Assembly (NCBI RefSeq): GCF_009429125.1
Contig: NZ_CP045529.1
Span: 682,001-746,000 of the forward strand
Reading direction: 5' to 3'
DNA length: 64,000 bases
Source of the DNA: Luteimicrobium xylanilyticum
Lineage (GTDB): Bacteria; Actinomycetota; Actinomycetes; Actinomycetales; Cellulomonadaceae
Part shown: piece after piece, positions 9,386-18,398 of the stretch
How the letters are laid out: each line of letters starts with the position of its first letter
Numbering within the stretch: the first letter of the stretch is position 1
Made by a program: the position numbers and the translations under genes
Notes under the pieces: generated by a model
What the model saw: the letters and a program-made list of their open reading frames with translations, nothing else
What the model was told of the DNA's origin: nothing
Database searches by the model: none

Positions 9386-11061
9386 TGGCCCGCCTCCACC
9401 GGCGGCTGCGCGCGCCGCAGCCGGGCTGGACGACGTCCGCCGACGTCGTCGTCGTGGGCAGCGGGATCGCGGGCCTGACGGCGGCGCTCGAGCTGAGGAC
9501 CCGCGTGCCGCGGGTCCTGCTGGTCACCAAGGGAGCGCTGTCGTCCGGGTCGACCGTCTGGGCGCAGGGCGGGATCGCGGCGGCGCTCGACCCGACCGAC
9601 TCGCCCGCGGCGCACCTCGCCGACACGCTCGCCGCGGGCGGTGGGCTCTGCGACCCGCGCGCCGTCGAGATCCTCGTCACCGAGGGCCCCGCCCGGGTGC
9701 GCGAGCTCGTCGCGCGCGGCGCGGTGTTCGACACCGACTCGGGCGGCGGCATCGCGCTCGGCCGCGAGGGCGGGCACCACGCCGACCGCATCGCCCACGC
9801 CGGCGGCGACGCGACCGGGGCGGAGATCTCGCGGGCCCTCGTCGCCCAGCTCGAGGCCGTCCGCACCGACCCCGGCATCGAGGTGATCGAGAACGCTCTC
9901 GTCCTCGACGTGCTGACCGGCGCCGTCGGGCCCGACGGGCGCGCGCCCGCCTGCGGCGTCACCCTGCACGTCCGCGGCGCCGGGTCGCGCGACGGGGTAG
10001 GAGCCGCGCTCGCGCCCGCCGTCGTCCTCGCGACCGGCGGTATCGGCCAGGTCTTCCGCTCGTCCACGAACCCGCCCGCCGCCACCGGCGACGGCATCGC
10101 GGCCGCCCTGCGCGCGGGCGCGAGCGTCGGGGACCTCGAGTTCGTCCAGTTCCACCCCACGGTCCTCTGGCTCGGGTCCGGGGCGAAGGGCCAGCTCCCG
10201 CTCATCTCCGAGGCCGTCCGCGGCGAAGGGGCCGTGCTCCTCGACGAGCTCGGCACCCGGTTCATGCCCGCCGTACACCCGATGGCCGAGCTCGCGCCCC
10301 GCGACGTCGTCGCGCACGCCATCGTCCGGCAGATGGCCGCCACCGGCTCGGACCACGTCCTGCTCGACGCGCGCGGGCTCGCCGCCGCACGCGGGCGGGA
10401 GTTTCTTGCGCGCCGCTTCCCGACCATCACCGCGCGCCTCCTCGACGCCGGCATCGACTGGACCGAGGAACCCGTCCCCGTCGCGCCCGCGCAGCACTAC
10501 CACTCCGGCGGCGTGGTGACCGACGTCGACGGGCGCTCCGACGTCCCCGGGCTCTACGCCGTCGGCGAGGTCGCCTGCACCGGCGTGCACGGCGCGAACC
10601 GTCTCGCCTCCAACTCGCTCCTCGAGGGGCTCGTGTTCGCGACCCGTGCCGCCCGCGACATCGCCGCACGCCTCGCCGACGGGCAGCTCTCCCAGCACGA
10701 GCCCGTCGAACGCCCTGGCGAACCCGGGCTGGTTCCCGCCGCCGCACGCTCGCGCATCCAGGCCATCGCCACTGCCGGGCCCGGTGTCATCCGCGACGAA
10801 CGCGGGCTCCTCGGCGCGCGCACCCATCTCGCCGCCGTCCTCGACGCAGCCGACGAGGGCGGCGTCGTCGCCGAGCCGCAGCTCGCCGAGTGGGAGACGA
10901 CCAACGTCCACCAGGTCGCGTCCGCGCTCACCGAGGCCGCGCTGCGCCGCACCGAGAGCCGGGGCGGGCACTTCCGGTCCGACTTCCCCGCGGTCGACCC
11001 GGCCTGGGAGCGGCGCGTCGTCGTCCGGCTCGGCGACGGCGGGGATCTCGTCGTCTCCTGA
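9385..11061 (+). CDS. nadB: L-aspartate oxidase (NadB)
   Basis: FAD enzyme oxidising aspartate to iminoaspartate, the first step of de novo NAD synthesis. The 558-residue protein has the FAD-binding VVVVGSGIAGLTAALE, the substrate-loop region SGSTVWAQGGIAAAL, LEFVQFHPT, the catalytic-region segment MAELAPRDVVAHAI, and the second FAD motif GLYAVGEVACTGVHGANRLASNSLLEGLVF. The GTG at 9385 overlaps the panD stop by one base (TAGTG). nadC follows after a repeat array. Quinolinate synthase (nadA), which would complete the pathway, is not in the window. Confidence 0.95.
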   Translation: MARLHRRLRAPQPGWTTSADVVVVGSGIAGLTAALELRTRVPRVLLVTKGALSSGSTVWAQGGIAAALDPTDSPAAHLADTLAAGGGLCDPRAVEILVTEGPARVRELVARGAVFDTDSGGGIALGREGGHHADRIAHAGGDATGAEISRALVAQLEAVRTDPGIEVIENALVLDVLTGAVGPDGRAPACGVTLHVRGAGSRDGVGAALAPAVVLATGGIGQVFRSSTNPPAATGDGIAAALRAGASVGDLEFVQFHPTVLWLGSGAKGQLPLISEAVRGEGAVLLDELGTRFMPAVHPMAELAPRDVVAHAIVRQMAATGSDHVLLDARGLAAARGREFLARRFPTITARLLDAGIDWTEEPVPVAPAQHYHSGGVVTDVDGRSDVPGLYAVGEVACTGVHGANRLASNSLLEGLVFATRAARDIAARLADGQLSQHEPVERPGEPGLVPAAARSRIQAIATAGPGVIRDERGLLGARTHLAAVLDAADEGGVVAEPQLAEWETTNVHQVASALTEAALRRTESRGGHFRSDFPAVDPAWERRVVVRLGDGGDLVVS

Positions 11062-11078
11062 TCGCCCACGGCGGCGCC

Positions 11079-11164
11079 GAGGTATACCGGCCGCCGTACT
11101 ACTTCGCGAGGTATGCCGGCCGCCGTACTACTTCGCGAGGTATACCGGCCGCCGTACTACTTCG
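11079..11164. repeat. 29-bp tandem repeat array, three copies (locus 1)
   Basis: Three back-to-back copies with an exact 29-bp period start at 11079, 11108 and 11137. Each begins GAGGTATACCGGCCGCC and ends GTACTACTTCGC; the middle copy has TATGCC in place of TATACC. There are no spacers, and 29 is not a multiple of three, so the array is neither a CRISPR nor coding. Each unit is an imperfect palindrome that could fold into a hairpin. It fills the nadB-nadC gap and ends 9 bases before the nadC -10 box. The same unit with an inverted core recurs at 18307-18393. Confidence 0.9.
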
Positions 11165-11173
11165 GGGAGCGGA

Positions 11174-11179
11174 TAGCGT
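11174..11179 (+). promoter_or_regulatory. -10 box for nadC, probable leaderless start
   Basis: TAGCGT lies exactly six bases before the nadC GTG at 11186, so transcription would begin at or next to the start codon. No Shine-Dalgarno sequence is present. The same six-base spacing recurs at seven other genes here. Confidence 0.45.
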
Positions 11180-11185
11180 GAGCCC

Positions 11186-12160
11186 GTGACCGAGATCTCG
11201 ACGCCTTCCGCCTCGACGCAGCCCCTCCTCAGCTCGCTGGCCTTCGACGACGGGCTCGACCCGGCGTGGGTGGCCGCCGTCGTGCGCACCGCCCTCGACG
11301 AGGACCTCGGCGCCGAGCCCGGGCGCGACGTGACCACCCAGGCGACGGTCGACGCCGGCGCCCGGGGTACGGCGGACCTCGTCGCGCGCGAAGCCGGCGT
11401 CGTCGCGGGCCTCGTCGTGGTGCCCGAGGTGCTCGTCCAGGTCGCCGGGCGGCTCGGGCTCGAGGCGCCGGCCGTGACGTTCGTCGCACGGGACGGCGAC
11501 CGGGTCGAGGCGGGGCAGGTGCTCGCGACGGCCGAGGGGCCGACGCAGGTGCTGCTCGTCGCCGAGCGGACGCTCCTCAACCTCGCGAGCCGGGCGAGCG
11601 GCGTCGCGACGCACACCCGCCGCTGGGCGGACGAGCTCGAGGGCACCGGCGCGGTCGTCCTCGACACGCGCAAGACGACGCCGGGGCTGCGCGCGCTCGA
11701 GAAGTACGCCGTCCGCGCGGGCGGGGGGACGAACAAGCGCATGGGCCTGTACGACGTCGCGATGGTCAAGGACAACCACGTCGTCGCCGCCGGGTCGGTC
11801 GCCGCGGCCGTCGCGGCGGTCCGCGAACGGTTCCCGGACGTTGCGGTCCAGGTCGAGGCGGACACGACCGACCAGGCGGTCGAGGCCGTCGACGCGGGCG
11901 CGGACTTCCTCCTGCTCGACAACATGCCGACGCCCGTCCTGGCCGCCACGGTCGCAGCCGTCCGGGCCCGGCAGGGGACCCCGGCGTCGGGCGTCCCGGG
12001 TGCGACGGTGCCCGCGCACGTCGAGCTCGAGGCGACCGGAAACCTCACACTCGACCGCGCGGCCGAGGTCGCGGGCACCGGCGTCGACTTCCTGTCCGTG
12101 GGGGCGCTGACCCACTCGTCGCCGATCCTCGACCTCGCCCTCGACCTGCGCGCCTCCTGA
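11186..12160 (+). CDS. nadC: Nicotinate-nucleotide pyrophosphorylase (NadC)
   Basis: Converts quinolinate and PRPP to nicotinate mononucleotide, CO2 and pyrophosphate. The 324-residue protein has the substrate-binding RTLLNLASRASGVATHTRRW, DTRKTTPGLRALEKYAVRAGG (quinolinate and PRPP contacts), VAMVKDNHV, LLLDNM and LEATGNLTLDRAAE. The GTG at 11186 is the only sensible start: an upstream GTG at 11178 runs straight into a stop. nadB lies upstream across a 29-bp repeat array, and lysS starts 71 bases downstream. A type III pantothenate kinase gene often found after nadC is absent here. Confidence 0.96.
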   Translation: MTEISTPSASTQPLLSSLAFDDGLDPAWVAAVVRTALDEDLGAEPGRDVTTQATVDAGARGTADLVAREAGVVAGLVVVPEVLVQVAGRLGLEAPAVTFVARDGDRVEAGQVLATAEGPTQVLLVAERTLLNLASRASGVATHTRRWADELEGTGAVVLDTRKTTPGLRALEKYAVRAGGGTNKRMGLYDVAMVKDNHVVAAGSVAAAVAAVRERFPDVAVQVEADTTDQAVEAVDAGADFLLLDNMPTPVLAATVAAVRARQGTPASGVPGATVPAHVELEATGNLTLDRAAEVAGTGVDFLSVGALTHSSPILDLALDLRAS

Positions 12161-12219
12161 GCCGGCGCCCGAATGGTCCGTCCTTCCGGTGCTCGCAGCC
12201 TCCCCCTGGAGTCCGCCCG

Positions 12220-12225
12220 TAGAAT
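12220..12225 (+). promoter_or_regulatory. -10 box for lysS, probable leaderless start
   Basis: TAGAAT, a near-consensus -10 hexamer, ends exactly six bases before the lysS GTG at 12232. No Shine-Dalgarno sequence lies between them. I see no good -35 sequence at the expected distance. Confidence 0.55.
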
Positions 12226-12231
12226 CGTCGG

Positions 12232-13785
12232 GTGACTTCCCCCGACCCCGCGCGTCCCGCCGTGCCCACGAGCTCGCCCGCCACGAACGCCCCCGAGGCC
12301 GCCGTGGACGACCTGCCCGAGCAGCTCCGGATCCGCCGCGCCAAGCGCGACCGGATCCTGGAGGAGGGAACGCAGGCCTACCCGGTCTCGGTCCCGCGGA
12401 CGCACACGATCGCCCAGGTCGTCGCGGGATACGGGCACCTCGAGGCCGGCCAGGAGACCGACGACGTCGTCGGGGTCGCGGGGCGCGTCGTGTTCCTGCG
12501 CAACACGGGCAAGCTGTGCTTCGTGACCCTGCAGGACGGCGAGGGCAACCGCCTCCAGGGCATGCTCAGCCAGGCCGTCGTCGGCGAGGAGTCGCTGGCG
12601 CGGTTCAAGGGCGACGTGGACCTGGGCGACCACCTCTTCCTCCACGGTCGCGTGATCAGCTCGCGGCGCGGCGAGCTGTCGGTGTTCGCGGACGAGTGGA
12701 CCATCGCAGCCAAGGCGCTCCGACCGCTCCCGGTGCTGCACAAGGACCTGTCGGAGGAATCGCGCGTCCGGCAGCGTTATGTCGACCTGATCGCACGTCC
12801 GGCGGCGCGGGACATGGTGCGTTTCCGTGCCGCGGTGGTGCGTTCTCTGCGCGACAACTTCCATCGGCGCGACTTTCTCGAGATCGAGACGCCGATGCTG
12901 CAGACGGTCGCCTCCGGTGCAACGGCCCGTCCGTTCGAGACGCACATGAACGCGTACGACATCGACCTGTTCCTCAGGATCGCCCCGGAGATCTTCCTCA
13001 AGAAGGCAGTCGTGGGGGGTGTGGAACGCGTCTTCGAGATCAACAGGAACTTCCGTAACGAGGGCGCCGACTCGTCGCACTCGCCGGAGTTCGCGATGCT
13101 CGAGGCGTACGAGGCCTACGGCGACTACGACACGATGGCGGCACTGACGCAGAACCTCGTGCAGACGGCCGCGCAGGACGCTCTTGGTACCACGACGATC
13201 ACGCTGCCGGGCGGTGAGGAATACGAGCTCGGGGGCGAGTGGACGACGCTCACGATGTACGGGTCGCTGTCCGAGGCGCTGGGTGAGGAGATCACGCCCG
13301 AGACGTCGGTCGAGCACCTGTCGAAGCTCGCGGAGCGCCTCGAGGTCGCGTACGACGCGAAGCGCGCGGGCCACGGCAAGCTCGTCGAGCTGATCTGGGA
13401 GCACCTGGTGGGTGACCACCTCGTCGCGCCGACGTTCGTGCGGGACTTCCCGGTCGAGACGTCGCCGCTCACGCGTGACCACCGCACGACCCGTGGGGTC
13501 GTGGAGAAGTGGGACCTGTACGTCCGGGGCTTCGAGCTCGCCACGGCCTACTCGGAGCTCGTGGATCCCGTGATCCAGCGCGAGCGTTTCGAGGCTCAGG
13601 CGCTTCTCGCGGCCGCGGGTGACGACGAGGCGATGCGCCTCGACGAGGACTTCCTGACGGCGATGGAGTACGCGATGCCGCCGTCGGGTGGCATGGGGAT
13701 GGGGATCGACCGGCTGCTCATGGCCCTGACGGGTCAGGGCATCCGCGAGACGATCCTCTTCCCGCTCGTGAAGCCGGCGCAATGA
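12232..13785 (+). CDS. lysS: Lysyl-tRNA synthetase, class II (LysS)
   Basis: Charges tRNA-Lys with lysine. The 517-residue protein has an N-terminal OB-fold anticodon-binding domain (about residues 75-190; [20 protein letters not shown]) and a class II catalytic domain: motif 1 around FLEIETPML, motif 2 [20 protein letters not shown], and motif 3 [15 protein letters not shown] close to the C-terminus. Length is typical. About 40 residues of low-complexity sequence precede the conserved [10 protein letters not shown] helix. The start is GTG 12232, placed six bases after a -10 box. Confidence 0.97.
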   Translation: MTSPDPARPAVPTSSPATNAPEAAVDDLPEQLRIRRAKRDRILEEGTQAYPVSVPRTHTIAQVVAGYGHLEAGQETDDVVGVAGRVVFLRNTGKLCFVTLQDGEGNRLQGMLSQAVVGEESLARFKGDVDLGDHLFLHGRVISSRRGELSVFADEWTIAAKALRPLPVLHKDLSEESRVRQRYVDLIARPAARDMVRFRAAVVRSLRDNFHRRDFLEIETPMLQTVASGATARPFETHMNAYDIDLFLRIAPEIFLKKAVVGGVERVFEINRNFRNEGADSSHSPEFAMLEAYEAYGDYDTMAALTQNLVQTAAQDALGTTTITLPGGEEYELGGEWTTLTMYGSLSEALGEEITPETSVEHLSKLAERLEVAYDAKRAGHGKLVELIWEHLVGDHLVAPTFVRDFPVETSPLTRDHRTTRGVVEKWDLYVRGFELATAYSELVDPVIQRERFEAQALLAAAGDDEAMRLDEDFLTAMEYAMPPSGGMGMGIDRLLMALTGQGIRETILFPLVKPAQ

Positions 13786-13830
13786 CGGCGGCACGATGAT
13801 GACGGACAACGGCCCCGGCCGGAAGGTGGC

Positions 13831-14046
13831 GTGACGATGGTCGGTGTTCTCGAGGCGGTCATCCCCTCGATCGCGGTGGGCCTGATCTTCTGGCTCGTGA
13901 TGCGCTTCGTGGTGCGCGCGGACCGCAACGAACGGAATGCGATGGCGGCGCTCTGGGCGCAGGAGGACCGTGAGACGGCCGAGAAGCGCACGGCACATTC
14001 CGGGCCCCCGTCGAACGAGGGCGCAGAGTCGCGCCAGAATGTCTAG
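13831..14046 (+). CDS. Small single-pass membrane protein, unknown function
   Basis: 71 residues: one hydrophobic segment near residues 7-27 (VLEAVIPSIAVGLIFWLVMR) followed by a charged cytosolic tail (RADRNERNAMAALWAQ). GGAAGG at 13821-13826 supports GTG 13831, or ATG 13837 with a more usual spacing. Small proteins of this type occur next to lysS in related actinobacteria, but I do not recognise a function. It lies between lysS and lsr2 on the same strand. Confidence 0.65.
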   Translation: MTMVGVLEAVIPSIAVGLIFWLVMRFVVRADRNERNAMAALWAQEDRETAEKRTAHSGPPSNEGAESRQNV

Positions 14047-14170
14047 CGCATTCTGTTCCAGAAATTCTTCGGCGCGCTCGCGCGCCTGCTTTGACGGTGC
14101 TTCCTTTCGGTGACATCCTCAGATTGTCCCGAGCAGTAGTCCCACAATGCAGGAATCGTGAGGTGCCCTT

Positions 14171-14500
14171 GTGGCTCAGAAGGTTCAGGTCCTCCTCGTC
14201 GACGACCTCGACGGCGGTGCGGCCGAGCAGACCGTGACGTTCGCGCTGGACGGTGTCTCGTACGAGATCGACCTCAACGACAAGCACGCCGCCGAGCTGC
14301 GCGAGGCCTTCGCGACGTGGATCGGCCACGCGCGCAAGGTGACGGGCCGCGCCGCAGCGCGCCCCGCCCGCCGGTCGGCCCGTGGCGGCGCCTCGGAGGC
14401 GACCCAGGTCCGGGAATGGGCTCGCGCGAACGGGTTCACCGTGTCCGACCGCGGCCGCATCCCGGCCGACGTCAAGGCCAAGTACGACGCCGCTCACTGA
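14171..14500 (+). CDS. lsr2: Lsr2, nucleoid-associated xenogeneic silencer
   Basis: 109-residue DNA-bridging protein, the actinobacterial counterpart of H-NS, which binds AT-rich DNA and silences acquired genes. The N-terminal dimerisation domain has VQVLLVDDLDGGAAEQTVTFALDG; the C-terminal DNA-binding domain has VREWARANGF and the AT-hook-like core RGRIP at residues about 95-99 within DRGRIPADVKAKY. GTG 14171 is the start. The 124-bp region upstream is less GC-rich than its surroundings and contains a possible TTGACG -35 near 14090, but no convincing -10. A strong terminator follows. Confidence 0.95.
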   Translation: MAQKVQVLLVDDLDGGAAEQTVTFALDGVSYEIDLNDKHAAELREAFATWIGHARKVTGRAAARPARRSARGGASEATQVREWARANGFTVSDRGRIPADVKAKYDAAH

Positions 14501-14531
14501 GGCTGCGTGCATCGAGCGACGTGACGTCGCC

Positions 14532-14564
14532 CGAGGGCTCGGCACCCGTGGTGCCGGGCCCTCG
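14532..14564 (+). terminator. Hairpin terminator after lsr2
   Basis: A 14-bp stem with a single G-T pair (arms at 14532-14545 and 14551-14564, 5-base loop) lies 31 bases after the lsr2 stop and just before the lactonase-like gene's -10 box. It has no T-tract, as is common in high-GC actinobacteria. Confidence 0.75.
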
Positions 14565-14575
14565 CCGCGTCTGGC

Positions 14576-14581
14576 TACGCT
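14576..14581 (+). promoter_or_regulatory. -10 box for lactonase-fold gene, probable leaderless start
   Basis: TACGCT ends six bases before the ATG at 14588, immediately after the lsr2 terminator. No ribosome-binding site is seen. Confidence 0.45.
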
Positions 14582-14587
14582 CTTCGC

Positions 14588-15718
14588 ATGACCTCCCCGA
14601 CCGTCCAGCCCCCGCACTCCGACGTCCGCCGGCTCTGGCTCGGGACGTACCCGGCCCCGGGGACGCCGTCGGGCGGTGGGGAGGGCGTCTGGCGTGTGGA
14701 CCTGGACGTCACGGCGGGCCGGTTCGACGGCGCCCGCCAGGTGGTGACGGCGCCGTCACCGTCGTTCGTGGCGCTGTCCCCGGACGAGCGGACCCTCTAC
14801 GCCGTGGGCGAGGAGAGCGAGGGGACGGTGTCGTCGTTCCGTGTGGACGGTGACGGGCTCGCACTCCTCGCGACCCTGCCGAGCGGCGGGGCGGACCCGT
14901 GCCACGTGGTCGCGCGGCCGGGTGCGGTGTGGGTGGCGAACTACTCGAGCGGCACGTTCACCACGGTCCCGGTCGACGGCGGGGGCGCCTTCGCGGGCGA
15001 GCCGGCGGTGCACGCCGGGGCGGGCACCGGACCGGTCACGGACCGGCAGGAGGGCCCCCACGCGCACTTCGTGGCCCCGACGCCGGACGGCTCGGCCGCG
15101 TGGGTCGTGGACCTGGGCGCGGACCGGGTCCGCCGGTACCGCGTGGTCGCCGACGGGGCGGGCGTCGAGCCGGCCGGCACGGCGGTGGCGCTGCCCCCGG
15201 GCACTGGCCCGCGCCACCTGGTCTTCGGCGTCCCGGGGACGTCGGGGGAGGGCTTTGCGTTCGTCGTCGGGGAGCTGGACGACCGGGTCCACGTGCTCGC
15301 GCTGCGCACCGACGACGACGGCCTCCTCGCCGCCGACGCCGTCACCTCGGTCCAGGCGTGCGCCACGCCCGGGCCGGAGGGTGTGGGGACGTTCCCGTCG
15401 CACGTCGCGCTGAGCACCGACGGGACGCGGCTCTACGTCGCGGTGCGCGGACCGGACGTCGTCGCGATCTTCGACGTCGTGCCCGACGGCGAGGGCGTTC
15501 GCCTGGCGCACCGGGGCGACGCCCCGCTCGCGGGGGTGTGGCCCCGGCACTTCGCGGTTCTCGACACCGCGGCCGGTGACGTGCTCGTGGTGGCGGGGCA
15601 GAGCTCGTCCACGCTCGAGGCACTGCGGGTCCGGCCCGACGGCGGCTCCGAGCCGTTGGCGTCACTGTCGCTGCCGAGCCCGGCGTGCGTCGTCGAGCGT
15701 CGGATACTGGAGGGGTGA
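14588..15718 (+). CDS. Lactonase family beta-propeller protein
   Basis: A 376-residue protein with the repeats of a seven-bladed beta-propeller of the 6-phosphogluconolactonase (Pgl/YbhE) type: [10 protein letters not shown] at the N-terminus, [60 protein letters not shown] and [17 protein letters not shown]. There is no signal peptide, so it is cytosolic. It may hydrolyse 6-phosphogluconolactone or another sugar lactone; specificity cannot be read from sequence. The 3' end overlaps mshA by 4 bases (GTGA). Confidence 0.85.
   Translation: MTSPTVQPPHSDVRRLWLGTYPAPGTPSGGGEGVWRVDLDVTAGRFDGARQVVTAPSPSFVALSPDERTLYAVGEESEGTVSSFRVDGDGLALLATLPSGGADPCHVVARPGAVWVANYSSGTFTTVPVDGGGAFAGEPAVHAGAGTGPVTDRQEGPHAHFVAPTPDGSAAWVVDLGADRVRRYRVVADGAGVEPAGTAVALPPGTGPRHLVFGVPGTSGEGFAFVVGELDDRVHVLALRTDDDGLLAADAVTSVQACATPGPEGVGTFPSHVALSTDGTRLYVAVRGPDVVAIFDVVPDGEGVRLAHRGDAPLAGVWPRHFAVLDTAAGDVLVVAGQSSSTLEALRVRPDGGSEPLASLSLPSPACVVERRILEG
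15703..15708 (+). promoter_or_regulatory. Possible -10 box for mshA
   Basis: GATACT lies exactly six bases before the mshA GTG at 15715. The six bases between are GGAGGG, which is too close to the start to act as a normal Shine-Dalgarno site. It sits inside the 3' end of the lactonase-fold gene, so mshA may have its own promoter as well as read-through. Confidence 0.35.
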
Positions 15719-17034
15719 CCGACCCCCGCCGACCGCTGCGCGTCGCGATGCTCAGTGTCCACACGTCGCCCCTCGACCAGCCCGGCACGGGCGACGCGGG
15801 CGGCATGAACGTGTACGTGACGGGGCTCGCGCGGGCTCTGGCCCGCGAGGGGGCGACGGTCGAGATCTTCACGCGGCGCACGTCGGGGGCGCAGCCGGAC
15901 GTGGTGCCGCTGGCCGACGGCGTGTGCGTGCGGCACGTGAGCGCCGGCCCGTTCGAGGGCCTCGACAAGAACGACCTGCCCGGCCAGCTCTGCGCCTTCA
16001 CGGCGGGAGTGCTCCGCACGGAGGCGTGGCGCGAGGCCGGTTGGTACGACGTCGTGCACGCGCACTACTGGCTCTCCGGGCAGGCGGGGTGGCTCGCGGC
16101 CGACCGGTGGGACGTCCCGCTCGTCGCGACGATGCACACGCTCGCGCGCGTGAAGAACGCCGCGCTCGCACCGGGGGACACGCCGGAGCCCGCGGGCAGG
16201 GCGATCGGCGAGGAGCAGGTGGTGGACGCCGCGGACGCGCTCGTCGCGAGCACCGCGCAGGAGGCGCGCGAGCTCACGAGCCTGTACGGCGCGGCCCCGG
16301 AGCGCGTGCACGTCGTGGAGCCGGGCGTCGACCTCGACGTGTTCCGGCCCGCGCTCGTCTCGACGGACGGTCTCGACCGTGCCGCCGCGGCGGCGCTCGT
16401 CGACGCGGACCGTCGGTCGCGCCGCGCCGCTCTCGGCCTCCCCCCGGACCGCCCGCTCGTCCTGTTCGCGGGCCGCGTCCAGCTCCTCAAGGCGCCCGAC
16501 GTGCTGGTCCGTGCTCTCGGGGTCCTGCGCGACCACGAGCGGCTCGTGCCCACGCTGCTCGTGCTCGGTGGGGCGAGCGGGCGCGCGACCGCGGTGCGCG
16601 AGCTCCAGGCCCTCGCCGCGCAGCTCGGTGTCGAGGACCGCGTGGTCGTCCGGGCGCCCGTCCCCGCGGACGAGCTCGCCGCGCACATGCGCGCCGCGGA
16701 CGTCGTGGCGGTCCCGTCGCACTCCGAGTCGTTCGGGCTCGTCGCGGCCGAGGCCCAGGCCGCGGGCACGCCCGTGGTCGCGGCCGCCGTCGGCGGGCTG
16801 CCCACCGTGCTCGACGACGGCGCGACGGGCGTCCTCGTGGCCGACCACTCGGCGTGGACCTGGGCCGAGGCGATCGGGGACCTGCTCGACGACCCGGAAC
16901 GCCGCGCGGCGCTGCGGGAGGCCGGGCTCGCGGCGAGCCCCCGGTTCGGGTGGGACCGCGCCGCGAAGGAGATGCTCGCCGTGTACGCGGACGCGCGATC
17001 GGTCAGGAGCGCTCGAGCACGAGCACGGGGATGA
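15715..17034 (+). CDS. mshA: D-inositol-3-phosphate glycosyltransferase (MshA)
   Basis: GT4-family transferase that adds N-acetylglucosamine to inositol-3-phosphate, the first step of mycothiol synthesis. In 439 residues it shows the UDP-sugar acceptor-site start [19 protein letters not shown], then [31 protein letters not shown], and the donor-site E-x7-E region [15 protein letters not shown]. These match MshA closely, and its position near gpmA and senX3-regX3 matches the mycobacterial order. The GTG at 15715 overlaps the preceding stop. The last 32 bases overlap the convergent oxidoreductase gene. Confidence 0.93.
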   Translation: MTDPRRPLRVAMLSVHTSPLDQPGTGDAGGMNVYVTGLARALAREGATVEIFTRRTSGAQPDVVPLADGVCVRHVSAGPFEGLDKNDLPGQLCAFTAGVLRTEAWREAGWYDVVHAHYWLSGQAGWLAADRWDVPLVATMHTLARVKNAALAPGDTPEPAGRAIGEEQVVDAADALVASTAQEARELTSLYGAAPERVHVVEPGVDLDVFRPALVSTDGLDRAAAAALVDADRRSRRAALGLPPDRPLVLFAGRVQLLKAPDVLVRALGVLRDHERLVPTLLVLGGASGRATAVRELQALAAQLGVEDRVVVRAPVPADELAAHMRAADVVAVPSHSESFGLVAAEAQAAGTPVVAAAVGGLPTVLDDGATGVLVADHSAWTWAEAIGDLLDDPERRAALREAGLAASPRFGWDRAAKEMLAVYADARSVRSARARARG

Positions 17035-17437
17035 CGCGGTCGGTGCGCTTCTGGTAGTCCGCGTAGTCGGGGTAGGCGGCGACGGCGCGCTCCCACCACG
17101 CGTCGCGCTCGGCGCCCTGCGCCTCGTGGGCCACGTAGTCGTGCGGCTCGGGGCCGTCCTGCAGCTCGACCTCCGGGTGCGCGACGATGTTGTGGTACCA
17201 CTGCGGGTGCTCCGGCGCCCCGCCCATCGACGCGACGACGGCGTAGGCGCCGTCGTGCTCGACGCGCATGAGGGCGTTCTTGCGGACCTTGCCCGAGCGG
17301 GCGCCCTTCGTGGTCAGGATGATCACGGGCATCCCGCGCAGGGTGTTGCCCTCGGCACCGCCCGACGACTCGTACAGGGCGACCTGGTCGGCGGTGCGGG
17401 CGGACGGGCTGGGGACGTACTCTCCGGTCACTGGCAT
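17003..17437 (-). CDS. Nitroreductase/quinone reductase family protein (Ddn-like, F420-linked fold)
   Basis: 144 residues in the split beta-barrel family of deazaflavin (F420)-dependent nitroreductases such as Ddn. The segments [30 protein letters not shown] and [16 protein letters not shown] are typical of the family. It probably reduces quinones or similar compounds; the true substrate is unknown. ATG 17437 (complement) gives a family-length protein; a longer start at 17494 would add 19 basic residues and overlap gpmA. The 3' end runs 32 bases into mshA on the other strand. Confidence 0.85.
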   Translation of the reverse strand: MPVTGEYVPSPSARTADQVALYESSGGAEGNTLRGMPVIILTTKGARSGKVRKNALMRVEHDGAYAVVASMGGAPEHPQWYHNIVAHPEVELQDGPEPHDYVAHEAQGAERDAWWERAVAAYPDYADYQKRTDRVIPVLVLERS

Positions 17438-17480
17438 GTCCACGGAACGCCTTCGCCGCACGCGCGCATTCCACGTGCGG

Positions 17481-17486
17481 CAAAAT
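17481..17486 (+). promoter_or_regulatory. -10 box for gpmA, probable leaderless start
   Basis: CAAAAT, an AT-rich hexamer in a GC-rich region, ends six bases before the gpmA ATG at 17493. The intervening GGAGGC leaves only one base between GGAGG and ATG, too close for a standard ribosome-binding site. Confidence 0.4.
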
Positions 17487-17492
17487 GGAGGC

Positions 17493-18230
17493 ATGACCTA
17501 CACCCTCGTGCTGCTCCGCCACGGCGAGAGCGAGTGGAACGCCAAGAACCTGTTCACCGGCTGGGTGGACGTCCCCCTGTCCGAGAAGGGCACCGCGGAG
17601 GCGAAGCGCGGTGGCGCGCTCCTGACCGACGCCGGCGTCCTGCCGGACGTCGTGCACACGTCGCTGCTGCGCCGCGCGATCACGACCGCGAACCTCGCGC
17701 TCGACGCCGCCGACCGGCACTGGATCCCCGTGAAGCGCAGCTGGCGGCTCAACGAGCGCCACTACGGCGCCCTCCAGGGCAAGGACAAGAAGCAGACGCT
17801 CGAGCAGTTCGGCGAGGAGCAGTTCATGCTCTGGCGCCGTTCCTACGACGTCCCGCCGCCCGCGATCGAGCCCGGCTCGGAGTTCTCCCAGGACGCCGAC
17901 CCGCGCTACGCCGACGCCCCGCAGGTGCTCACCGAGTGTCTCAAGGACGTCCTCGAGCGTGCGCTGCCCTACTGGGAGGGCGAGATCGTGCCGGACCTCA
18001 AGGCCGGCAAGACGGTGCTCGTCGCCGCGCACGGCAACTCGCTGCGCGCGCTCGTCAAGCACCTGGACGGGATCTCCGACGACGACATCGCCGGCCTCAA
18101 CATCCCGACCGGCATCCCGCTGCTCTACGAGCTCGACGAGGACCTCCAGCCCGTCACCAAGGGCGGCACGTACCTCGACCCCGAGGCCGCGAAGGACGCC
18201 ATCGCGGCCGTCGCGAACCAGGGCCGCTGA
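17493..18230 (+). CDS. gpmA: 2,3-bisphosphoglycerate-dependent phosphoglycerate mutase (GpmA)
   Basis: Interconverts 3- and 2-phosphoglycerate in glycolysis. The 245-residue protein has the phosphohistidine motif [10 protein letters not shown] (His near residue 8), [40 protein letters not shown] and the second catalytic block [17 protein letters not shown]. Length and motifs are those of cofactor-dependent GpmA. It diverges from the Ddn-like gene and ends at a very strong hairpin. The location between mshA and senX3-regX3 is conserved in actinobacteria. Confidence 0.97.
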   Translation: MTYTLVLLRHGESEWNAKNLFTGWVDVPLSEKGTAEAKRGGALLTDAGVLPDVVHTSLLRRAITTANLALDAADRHWIPVKRSWRLNERHYGALQGKDKKQTLEQFGEEQFMLWRRSYDVPPPAIEPGSEFSQDADPRYADAPQVLTECLKDVLERALPYWEGEIVPDLKAGKTVLVAAHGNSLRALVKHLDGISDDDIAGLNIPTGIPLLYELDEDLQPVTKGGTYLDPEAAKDAIAAVANQGR

Positions 18231-18252
18231 GACCCCGGTCTCGCAGACCCGA

Positions 18253-18296
18253 CGCGAAGGCCCGGCACCCCCCCAGGAGGGTGCCGGGCCTTCGCG
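18253..18296 (+). terminator. Strong terminator after gpmA
   Basis: A perfect 18-bp stem (18253-18270 with 18279-18296) and an 8-base loop starts 22 bases after the gpmA stop. The right arm is followed by TTGT. The next gene (phoU) converges from the other side of the repeat array. Confidence 0.9.
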
Positions 18297-18306
18297 TTGT
18301 CTCCGC

Positions 18307-18393
18307 GAGGTATACCGGCGGCCGTACTACTTCGCGACGTATACCGGCGGCCGTACTACTTCGCGAGGTATACCGGCGGCCGTACTACTTCGC
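18307..18393. repeat. 29-bp tandem repeat array, three copies (locus 2)
   Basis: Three contiguous copies start at 18307, 18336 and 18365. Units begin GAGGTATACCGGCGGCC and end GTACTACTTCGC; the middle copy has GACG for GAGG. Compared with locus 1 (11079-11164) the flanks are the same but the central GGCCGCC is replaced by its reverse complement GGCGGCC. The array lies between the gpmA terminator and the phoU stop codon, so it would be transcribed as the 3' untranslated region of phoU. Confidence 0.9.
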
Positions 18394-18398
18394 GGTGG

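Noticed and set aside
11079-11164. Repeat array considered as a CRISPR
   Set aside because: The 29-bp units are directly adjacent with no spacers, only three copies exist, and no cas gene is in the window.
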